Below, one piece after another: positions 1 to 4,746 of a DNA stretch of 7,846 nt. This DNA is from an uncultured Chloroflexota bacterium. Its GTDB lineage: Bacteria > Chloroflexota > Dehalococcoidia > Lucifugimonadales > CAJWER01. Each line of letters starts with the position of its first letter. Within the stretch, counting starts at the first letter, position 1. Both the position numbers and the translations under genes were made by a program. The notes below the pieces were generated by a model. It saw nothing but the letters and a program-made list of their open reading frames with translations. It was not told the DNA's origin and ran no database searches. The stretch covers positions 1 through 7,846 of the forward strand of contig CAJWER010000134.1 of assembly GCA_913030785.1 (NCBI GenBank), in the 5' to 3' direction.

Positions 1-382
1 CGGTGACCAGACCGATGCGGCTGATATTGAGCATTGCATAGAGCCGGGTTTCGGAGGCTTCTATGATAAACTTGTCGAACCCTGGCCAGACGGCAGCGCC
101 GGCCGATCCGGCGTCGACGGCTGTGGTGACGCCGCGTTCGAGACAGGTCGGATCGGGGGGGATGCCGTAGTGGGAGACGGCGTCGAAGACGTGCACGTGC
201 AGGTCGATGAGGCCGGGGACGACGAGCAGGTCTTGCGCGTCGATGATTTCGTTGGCTTGGGTAGTGTCGTTGGACTTCGTCACGGCGACTACTTGGCCGT
301 CGGTGAAGGCGACGTCGCGGGGGGCGTCGAGGTTTTGCGCGGGGTCTATCAGGCGACCATTTTGGATGGCTAGATCGTGCAT
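1..382 (-). CDS. Amidohydrolase/deacetylase-family metallohydrolase, N-terminal part (runs off left edge)
   Basis: The first 127 residues of a dihydroorotase-like amidohydrolase, starting at the ATG at 382-380 and still open at the window edge. Residues 1-60 match the small beta domain that opens this superfamily (start MHDLAIQNGRLIDP). The strand-1 metal motif DLHVHVF follows, with H62 and H64 as the expected zinc or iron ligands. Next come ERGVTTAVDAGSAGA (about 82-96) and a LNISRIGL segment near 119-125. That order is typical of the subgroup often annotated amidohydrolase/deacetylase or 'dihydroorotase' (PRK09237-like), which hydrolyses N-acyl or cyclic amide bonds in the cytoplasm; the substrate cannot be read from this part. 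The start lies 18 bases after the stop of the next gene on the same strand, so the two are probably co-transcribed. No strong Shine-Dalgarno is present. The carbamylated-lysine and later histidine positions lie outside the window. Confidence 0.85.
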   Translation of the reverse strand, partial: MHDLAIQNGRLIDPAQNLDAPRDVAFTDGQVVAVTKSNDTTQANEIIDAQDLLVVPGLIDLHVHVFDAVSHYGIPPDPTCLERGVTTAVDAGSAGAAVWPGFDKFIIEASETRLYAMLNISRIGLVT

Positions 383-400
383 TTGCGTCTCGGTTTTCGT

Positions 401-1096
401 TTAGGGAAATTCGATGTCGATGCGGTCCAGTGTCACATAGCCCTCGGGCAGGAGTGAGCGCCAGACGGGGTAGTCTTTTTCGGGGCGGAGTATGTCTGGA
501 TCGCCAGCGACTATGCCCATCGGGGCTATTTCGAGTGGGAAGAGGATCAGCATGATGTCTATATTGACGTTGCTGAGGACCTTGGCCAGCTCGACCACAC
601 CGTAATAATCTTGGCGGTCGTGGCGGGCGCCCATTGCGGTCCACTGCGCCGGGTCGGTGGTGCAGGTGATGCTTTGCTCGGACCAGTCGTGGGTGACGCT
701 CAGGGGTTGGCCGGTGAGGACCCAGGCCGAGGTGGTGTCGTCGGCATGGGCTTGGATCAGCAGCACGAGTTGGGCGCCTTGCATGTTGAGCTCGCCCTGC
801 ATCCGCACGGTGAGTTTGGCATTGGTATAGTCGGTGGGGAATTGGCCGTCGAGCAGGCGGTGGGGACCGCCGACTTCGCGGTAGTACTCGCCGAGGGCGC
901 CGCGGGTGAAGGTGCAATAGAGCATGTGTAGATAGCCGGCGCCGGGGGGCGCATGGTTGTAGTCGATCCACCAGGGGCTGCGCGACGTCAGGGAGCCGGG
1001 GCGGTGGTCGAGGGCGCGGGGGCCAGCGGAGTTGCTTTCCCAGCCCCACCAGCCGCCGGGGTCGGTGGCGAAGTTTTCTGTGTAGTGTGCCGGCAT
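401..1096 (-). CDS. Hypothetical beta-rich protein, no recognised family
   Basis: A protein of about 231 residues that I do not recognise. I chose the ATG at 1096-1094 (MPAHYTENFATDPGGWWGWE) because the 25 residues before it, reachable from a TTG at 1171, look non-native and have no ribosome binding site; the ATG's own site is also weak. The sequence is Trp/Tyr-rich with alternating hydrophobic residues, for example AKLTVRMQGELNM followed by AQLVLLIQA. This resembles a single-domain beta-sandwich of the laminin-G or carbohydrate-binding type, and openings like 'ENFATDPGGW' are often seen in such domains. There is no signal peptide or membrane segment from this start. It sits 18 bases upstream of the amidohydrolase and downstream of the PhyH remnant, all on the minus strand, which suggests a small catabolic operon. 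The fold assignment is inference only. Confidence 0.7.
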   Translation of the reverse strand: MPAHYTENFATDPGGWWGWESNSAGPRALDHRPGSLTSRSPWWIDYNHAPPGAGYLHMLYCTFTRGALGEYYREVGGPHRLLDGQFPTDYTNAKLTVRMQGELNMQGAQLVLLIQAHADDTTSAWVLTGQPLSVTHDWSEQSITCTTDPAQWTAMGARHDRQDYYGVVELAKVLSNVNIDIMLILFPLEIAPMGIVAGDPDILRPEKDYPVWRSLLPEGYVTLDRIDIEFP

Positions 1097-1233
1097 TTGG
1101 TCTGGGTCCGGTGCGAGTTGGATGGGATGGATGGATAGGTTATTGTATGGAAATCGGGTGCCGTGACGCAAATTGAGCAGGAGGACCGGCGGGGCGAGGG
1201 TATTCTCTTAGCTCATTCTTGCCGACCAGCCCT

Positions 1234-1252
1234 GCCCTCAGCTTTAGAGGGC
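1234..1252. repeat. Short hairpin between PhyH fragment and hypothetical gene
   Basis: GCCCTC (1234-1239) and GAGGGC (1247-1252) form a 6-bp stem with a 7-base loop in the 212-base gap after the PhyH stop. No run of T follows on either strand, so it is at most a weak pause or processing site. Nothing else recognisable lies in this gap. Confidence 0.2.
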
Positions 1253-1308
1253 CGCCGACGCTGAGGAAGAGTAGAAAGCAAACAGGTGAGAAGAGGCGAG
1301 ATGACGAC

Positions 1309-1640
1309 TCAGAAACGGTTCGGTTCGGCCATTTTCTGCCGCGCTTTGGCGACCAGTGCCGGCAAATGGTCACCATGGGCCAGGCGTTGCTCCAGGTGGC
1401 GCATGCGGTCCGCATCGGCGGTCTCCAGCATTAGGGGAGAATACACCCGCTCGTACCAGAAGCCGGCCAAGCTGCCTATGCATTCGCTCAACAGGTGCTC
1501 GTCTTCGTCACGGAAGCGCTGCTGCAGATTTATCGTAAACATGCGCCGGCGAGTGCCACCGCCGAACGAGGCATGTTTGATGCGGTGGTTGAAGACCACG
1601 AGATCGCCTGGTTTCGTTTCCACGGCCACGTGGTCAGAGC
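1309..1640 (-). pseudogene. Phytanoyl-CoA dioxygenase (PhyH) family protein, C-terminal fragment
   Basis: A minus-strand frame ending at TGA 1311-1309. It carries the last third of a PhyH-type Fe(II)/2-oxoglutarate oxygenase. The readable part starts near VAVETKPGDLVVFNHRIKHAS (from about 1629) and continues through an arginine cluster and FTINLQQR. The His of KHAS is the expected distal iron ligand, and an arginine 9-11 residues later is the expected 2-oxoglutarate ligand. The upstream HxD iron motif and roughly two thirds of the usual ~280-300 residues are missing. Upstream of about 1630-1660 the DNA instead encodes a plus-strand tyrosine recombinase. The piece therefore cannot be an active oxygenase. 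It may have been the first gene of the minus-strand group that includes the hypothetical protein and the amidohydrolase. The left coordinate is exact; the broken end is good to about 30 bases. Confidence 0.8.
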
Positions 1641-2593
1641 GCCTCGTACTGCAAACCCTGGCGGATCTGACCAATATTCTGGCTCGTGTAGAGGCCGCTT
1701 TACGCGAACTTCAGAAATTGGGACGAACAGGCAAAACCATCTCTCACTATGCAGAAGCCCTATCCGCGTTTTGCGACTGGTGCGTAGACCGAGGCTATCT
1801 AGCCGACGACCCCCTCAAGGCGTTAGCCCGCTTTGACACGACGCCCCAGACTTTTCGTCGTGCTATGACGGTAGACGAAGTATCTCGGCTACTGGACGCC
1901 TGCGCTTCGCATCGCAAGCTGCTGCTTGAAACGGCTTTCTTATCGGGACTTCGTGCCAGTGAGTTGCGGAGCTTGAGTATCAACGATTTGGACCTTGAGG
2001 AGAACGGGGTCCATCTCGATGCGTCCTGGACGAAAAATCGCAAGCGGGGCTTTCAGCCACTTGCAGAAGAGCTGGTTCACCGACTTTGTGCCTTCGCCCT
2101 TGCCGATAAACCGGCACAACTTTATGCCAAATTTTATCGTAGCAAAAACGCCAAGTTAAAAGCTCCTGACAACCCCCTATTGTATGTCCCATCACATACT
2201 GCCCGCGACTTAGATATAGACCTCAAGGCGGCAGGCATTCCCAAAGAAACAGCGGAGGGCAAGCTGGATTTTCACGCCTGCCGACTCGCCTACATTAATT
2301 TTGTGCTGGAGAGTGGGGTGAGTGTCAAAGAAGCCCAGGCGCTCGCGCGCCACTCATCGCCGGAACTCACATTCAATGTCTACGGAAGAACACGGAAAGA
2401 ACGTCTTTCCGAGACGGCCGAAAAAGTAGCCGCGAACATCCTTCCCGCAGCTGACAATGCCATATTCATGCCACGACAAGCTGTCGGTGCAGAACAAGAA
2501 AGCGCAACTCCCTTTGCTGACAGAGAGTTGCGCTTGTCCAATAATGGTGGAGGCGGCGGGAATCGAACCCGAAGGTACTCAATCGAAGCATAA
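1580..2593 (+). CDS. Tyrosine recombinase (phage-type integrase), 5'-truncated
   Basis: A site-specific recombinase of the tyrosine family, which breaks and rejoins DNA through a 3'-phosphotyrosine. The frame is open from 1286, but homology starts only near 1643-1658 (LADLTNILARVEAAL). Everything earlier is antisense of the PhyH remnant. ATG 1580 is the nearest in-frame start, and the GAGG eight bases before it may be chance. Counting from 1286, the end of the SAM-like core-binding domain is residues 125-180 (GRTGKTISHYAEALSAFCDW). The catalytic domain is about 190-385, with R223 (SGLRASE), K250 (WTKNRK), H330-x-x-R333 (HACR), H356 (ARHSS) and nucleophile Y366 (NVYGR). All six key residues are present. 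The N-terminal arm-binding region and the first half of the core-binding domain are absent, so it is probably inactive. The C-terminal residues GGGGGNRTR are the antisense of a tRNA/tmRNA 3' end and mark the attachment site. Confidence 0.85.
   Translation: MRWLKTTRSPGFVSTATWSERLVLQTLADLTNILARVEAALRELQKLGRTGKTISHYAEALSAFCDWCVDRGYLADDPLKALARFDTTPQTFRRAMTVDEVSRLLDACASHRKLLLETAFLSGLRASELRSLSINDLDLEENGVHLDASWTKNRKRGFQPLAEELVHRLCAFALADKPAQLYAKFYRSKNAKLKAPDNPLLYVPSHTARDLDIDLKAAGIPKETAEGKLDFHACRLAYINFVLESGVSVKEAQALARHSSPELTFNVYGRTRKERLSETAEKVAANILPAADNAIFMPRQAVGAEQESATPFADRELRLSNNGGGGGNRTRRYSIEA
2500..2535 (-). terminator. Terminator-like inverted repeat beside the att core
   Basis: AAGCGCAACTC (2500-2510) and GAGTTGCGCTT (2525-2535) are perfect 11-bp inverted copies around a 14-base loop. 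Read on the minus strand, the second arm runs into TTTCTTGTTCT, a U-rich tail, which gives the shape of a Rho-independent terminator. It begins nine bases after the CCA end of the RNA-gene fragment on the same strand. The plus strand has no such tail. The sequence also codes for the recombinase C-terminus. Confidence 0.6.
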
Positions 2594-2855
2594 TGCAGAA
2601 CCCACACAGAACCGTGCAATACATGAACAGAACCAAGCACTTACGGCACCCGTAAGGCCTGCCGAGCACGAGCACGAAAGCACATCTTTGCACTTTCGGG
2701 ACACAAACGAAACACTTCCCAACACGCAAAAGTTGTACGGTACAACCAAACCCGCGCAACAGCCAATGCCCAACGACCTGGCCAGAGTCGTGGCCGCATG
2801 GCCCATTCTATCGGATCATCAGAAGGCTCAGGTCCTGGCTATCGTCGGAGGATAA
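2544..2855 (+). CDS. Short hypothetical protein starting inside the att core
   Basis: An open frame of 103 residues beginning at ATG 2544, formed by the antisense of the RNA-gene CCA end plus one flanking base. Its first residues MVEAAGIEP are simply the translated att core. The middle is polar and low in hydrophobic residues (Gln, Asn, His, Thr, Glu), and the last 25 residues form a helix-like segment with DLARVVAAWP and a hydrophobic end. I recall similar 'VVxAWPxL' tails downstream of integrases in other bacteria, but I cannot verify this here. The start has no ribosome binding site. It could be translated by coupling with the overlapping recombinase, or the tail could be what is left of a longer gene after recombination. 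No function is assigned. Confidence 0.4.
   Translation: MVEAAGIEPEGTQSKHNAEPTQNRAIHEQNQALTAPVRPAEHEHESTSLHFRDTNETLPNTQKLYGTTKPAQQPMPNDLARVVAAWPILSDHQKAQVLAIVGG
2545..2571 (-). other. Attachment-site core: 3' end of a tRNA or tmRNA gene (fragment)
   Basis: The minus strand reads as the 3' end of a tRNA-like molecule. It has a T arm with a CGGG/CCCG stem and TTCGATT loop, an acceptor 3' strand CGCCTCC, discriminator A and an encoded CCA. The match ends abruptly at 2571: the next base would break the fifth T-stem pair. No GGAGGCG-type 5' acceptor strand or anticodon arm occurs in the next 90 bases. This is thus a 27-base remnant, not a complete gene. A recombinase whose 3' end overlaps such a fragment is the classic arrangement of an integrative element at its att site. 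The TCC-A-CCA end favours tmRNA (ssrA), but a tRNA is possible. Confidence 0.75.
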
Positions 2856-3008
2856 ATAGCTTAAAACACTCGGGATTTGATCACCCATTAGCTCAGGAGA
2901 AGCGTTACTCGACTGCTGGACGTCGGCGGTACCTCTCGAGCAGGTCAACTACATCAGCGGGACGTTGCCGATGCATCCACCGTCGATTAACAAGAGCCGG
3001 TCGCGAAG
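2856..3008. other. Convergent intergenic gap, no gene recognised
   Basis: This stretch lies between the plus-strand recombinase-associated frame and the minus-strand cupin. I found no credible start with a ribosome binding site, no strong hairpin with a T run and no RNA gene. It is the likely meeting point of mobile-element and host sequence. Confidence 0.4.
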
Positions 3009-3353
3009 TCAGTCGGCCTTATCCCGCCAGGCCGGTTGGGTGACGTGCAGCAGGTAGGCATGCTCCGGCACGACGATCGTAGTCTGAGTACCCTTCTCAA
3101 TGTAGCCCAGATCGCCGACCTCGAAAGTGACCGGATCCTGTCCTACGGCGTGAACTTCGAGAGCACCTTCCACCATAAAAAAGACCTCATCGTAAGTGAA
3201 GGTCCACTCCAGTCTGCTGGGTTCGGTGTACTCAGTAAAACCGGCCGCCAGATTGTTCCCCTTCCCGATGATGGGATCGGATACCTGCACGGTTGCTCCA
3301 GCAACGTCCAGTAATTGCAAATCTCGCTGGTGGGTCTTAATAATCTCGATCAT
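3009..3353 (-). CDS. Cupin-fold protein, EutQ-like, lacking the usual metal histidines
   Basis: A 114-residue single-domain cupin. The core is visible as WTFTYDEVFFMVEGALEV (residues 50-67) and FEVGDLGYIEKGTQTTIVV (78-96), the two halves of the double-stranded beta-helix. In motif 1 the Glu (E56) and the closing Gly (G63) are kept, but the HxH positions are occupied by W/T/F. In motif 2 the Pro-x-Gly is EKG (86-88) and the His is Thr (91). The usual metal site is therefore missing, as in the cupin domain of EutQ-like proteins, and binding of a small ligand without metal is more likely than oxygenase chemistry. The start ATG overlaps the stop of the upstream SnoaL-like gene by four bases (ATGA), so the two are translationally coupled and probably work on the same substrate. 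The substrate is unknown. Confidence 0.8.
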   Translation of the reverse strand: MIEIIKTHQRDLQLLDVAGATVQVSDPIIGKGNNLAAGFTEYTEPSRLEWTFTYDEVFFMVEGALEVHAVGQDPVTFEVGDLGYIEKGTQTTIVVPEHAYLLHVTQPAWRDKAD

Positions 3354-3688
3354 GTTGCCCGCCCATAAATCCGGTTAGCTGCGATCTTCCCATCACGCAG
3401 CTGGCAGACGTGCACCTCGGCGCCCTCCAGATCTTTGCCAACCCGCCATTCGACCGCCACCATATCTCCCTGGGCCATGACGTTCAGGATCTCTCCCCGC
3501 AATCCGGGTACTTCCATGTAGAGGCATCCCTGCCAGAGTTTCACGATCGCGTCGCTGCCGCGCACGGGCTCCGGCGTGCCCTCGAGGACAGCGTCTTCTG
3601 CATACAGATCTCGCAAGCAGTCCCAGTCTTCGCGCAGCGGCGCCTCAATGGCCTCGCGGGCGACCTGCGCGTTTTGCTCAATGGACAT
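3350..3688 (-). CDS. SnoaL-like / NTF2-like fold protein
   Basis: A 112-residue protein with the pattern of the NTF2-like superfamily. A helical start (MSIEQNAQVAREAIEAPLREDW) leads to LRDLYAEDAVLEGTPEPVRGSDAIVKLW, and then to beta-strands ending VAVEWRVGKDLEGAEVHVCQLRDGKIAANRIYG. The 'DLYAEDAV...G..AI..' region and the final 'DGKI...R.Y' strand are typical of SnoaL-like ketosteroid-isomerase relatives, which form small cone-shaped pockets for isomerases, cyclases or ligand binders. The ATG at 3688 is chosen over an upstream in-frame ATG at 3739 because AGGAG lies five bases before it and the protein begins naturally there. It is the first gene of a two-gene unit with the overlapping cupin. 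The exact reaction cannot be told. Confidence 0.8.
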   Translation of the reverse strand: MSIEQNAQVAREAIEAPLREDWDCLRDLYAEDAVLEGTPEPVRGSDAIVKLWQGCLYMEVPGLRGEILNVMAQGDMVAVEWRVGKDLEGAEVHVCQLRDGKIAANRIYGRAT

Positions 3689-3693
3689 GGCGT

Positions 3694-3698
3694 CTCCT
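3694..3698 (-). promoter_or_regulatory. Ribosome binding site of the SnoaL-like gene
   Basis: The minus strand reads AGGAG followed by five bases and then ATG (3688-3686). It is the best Shine-Dalgarno among the minus-strand genes and decides the start in favour of 3688 over the in-frame ATG at 3739. Confidence 0.75.
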
Positions 3699-3766
3699 TT
3701 CACAATCAGAATACCAGATTGCCCTTCATGTTCGCGCATCCGTCTATTCGAAGCAGGAGCGTACGC

Positions 3767-3838
3767 TCAGGCACCGCCGTAGAACGCCTGGATCATGGCT
3801 TGGATATAGCCAAAGCAGTACGCATAGGCCTGATAGAG
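3767..3838 (-). pseudogene. Possible C-terminal remnant of an unknown gene
   Basis: Just upstream of the SnoaL-like gene, the minus strand carries 23 sense codons ending at TGA 3769-3767, bounded by an in-frame TAG at 3841-3839. The peptide (LYQAYAYCFGYIQAMIQAFYGGA, split here for reading: LYQAYAYCFGY + IQAMIQAFYGGA) is aromatic and protein-like. 17 of the 23 third positions are G or C, unlike the AT-richer DNA immediately beside it. I do not recognise the family. It may be the tail of a gene lost by rearrangement, or chance. The rest of the 3689-3964 gap holds no credible gene. Confidence 0.2.
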
Positions 3839-3873
3839 CTACCGCTTAAAATGTCTCGACAATAACCAAGGCT

Positions 3874-3894
3874 CGAACAGAATTTATCTGCTCG
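3874..3894 (-). repeat. Hairpin downstream of the sorting-domain gene
   Basis: Minus-strand RNA would fold CGAGCAGA against TCTGTTCG (8 pairs, one G-U) around a 5-base loop, about 70 bases after the stop of the sorting-domain gene. The same bases on the plus strand leave an A-C mismatch, so the structure fits minus-strand transcription better. There is no U tract, so terminator function is uncertain. Confidence 0.25.
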
Positions 3895-3964
3895 GTTTAA
3901 AAGAGACACGGCGAGGTGGGAATAAACATAGCTCCATCCCCCCTATCCATCTCTTTGATCTATC

Positions 3965-4612
3965 CTACTTCATCAGCATCATCTTGCGCGTCTCGACCCG
4001 ATCGAGGGCCTGCAGGCGCATGAGATAGACCCCGCTCGAGAGCGGCTTTCCCGCCTTGTCTAACGCGTCCCAAGATACCGTATAACGGCCTCCGTCGTGG
4101 TAATGATCTACCAGTTTCCGCACACGCTGACCGCCCAGATCATACACCTCCAACAGCACCCCACTGGCCGACCGCAAGGCATACTCGATCGTCGTCGCAC
4201 TGTTGAAGGGATTGGGATAGTTCTGCGCCAATGACACCGCTCGCGGCAGGCCAATCATCTCCTCCGCCAACGCGAAGAGCTTGGCCCGTCCATCGCTGCC
4301 AAAGGCATCGGCAAACATGAAAAAGTCCAGAAAGTCCACCGAGCCGTTGCTATCGAAGTCCCCCACCATCGACGCACCCGGGCCCAACCTAATCACCTCG
4401 TTGGTCGTGATCCGCTGATCCGGTAAATCCGAAAAATTGAGGGTCACATCCGACCCGTCTGTCGATACGGACACCGACACCGTACCACTCGCCGGTACCT
4501 GTAACTAGAAGTAATCCGTATCTGAACTGCTACTCAGGCGCCCAGAACGATCTTTCCCGACTGGATAGAGCAGGGGGATATTTTGCTGGCGGGTTTGGGA
4601 AGTGGAAATTCT
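3965..4612 (-). pseudogene. Surface protein tail: PPC-like domain, EF-hand/dockerin loop and type IX C-terminal sorting domain, with in-frame amber
   Basis: This is the 3' end of a secreted protein gene. From 4480 (a GTG with no ribosome binding site) to the stop at 3965 it encodes 171 residues. Residues 41-52 are a calcium loop, DFDSNGSVDFLD (Dx[D]x[N]G pattern, dockerin-like). Residues 84-171 are a FlgD-like/type IX secretion C-terminal domain, from LAQNYPNPFNSATTIEYAL through VYDLGGQRV and LSSGVYLMRLQA to a basic end. In FCB bacteria such domains guide export through the outer membrane and attachment. Upstream, the same frame continues across TAG (4507-4505) as GKDRSGRLSSSSDTDYF-stop-LQVPASGTVSV, which reads as one pre-peptidase C-terminal-like beta domain. 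A second in-frame TAG lies at 4615-4613, and no further coding is seen beyond it. The gene has lost its N-terminal part and carries a nonsense change, so it is most likely dead. Confidence 0.8.
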
Positions 4613-4646
4613 CTAGCTGTAGCTAACCGGGATTCAATTCGGTATA

Positions 4647-4676
4647 TTGACACTCCCTTGGATCAATCCGTGGAAT
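4647..4676 (+). promoter_or_regulatory. Candidate sigma70-type promoter of the UPF0182 gene
   Basis: A perfect TTGACA (4647-4652) is followed after 18 bases by TGGAAT (4671-4676), a four-of-six match to TATAAT. It sits about 70 bases upstream of the GTG start on the same strand. The weak -10 box and non-optimal spacing keep this tentative. Confidence 0.4.
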
Positions 4677-4736
4677 TCTTGAATAAAATCAGCCCTATGT
4701 CCGTTCCGTGAACCGATAGTATTTACCTGTTCCGCC

Positions 4737-4742
4737 GGAGGA
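4737..4742 (+). promoter_or_regulatory. Ribosome binding site of the UPF0182 gene
   Basis: GGAGGA ends four bases before GTG 4747-4749. This strong site fixes the non-ATG start; there is no competing ATG upstream in frame with a comparable site. Confidence 0.75.
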
Positions 4743-4746
4743 TATT

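Noticed and set aside
611..931. Long plus-strand open frames within the hypothetical gene, and similar antisense frames inside UPF0182.
   Set aside because: They are low-complexity shadows of G/C-biased codons on the other strand, with no ribosome binding sites or domain signals.
1115..1139. Short tandem GGAT repeat upstream of the hypothetical gene.
   Set aside because: Three imperfect units only; too short for a meaningful repeat or phase-variation tract.
2572..2660. Complete tRNA or tmRNA gene on the minus strand.
   Set aside because: No 5' acceptor partner, D arm or anticodon arm is found beyond the 27-base 3' fragment.
2914..3011. Minus-strand frame directly after the cupin stop reading LRDRLLLIDGGCIGNVPLM, faintly like a DGG motif of patatin or short-chain dehydrogenase ends.
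   Set aside because: Only 19 codons before a stop, no start or ribosome binding site, and no supporting motif around it; chance is likelier.
4505..4507. UAG read-through with pyrrolysine or other recoding.
   Set aside because: A second in-frame UAG and loss of the N-terminus nearby indicate a decayed gene; no recoding signal is seen.
4614..4625. Small palindrome TAGCTGTAGCTA upstream of UPF0182.
   Set aside because: Five-base arms with no second copy and no known operator match; expected by chance.
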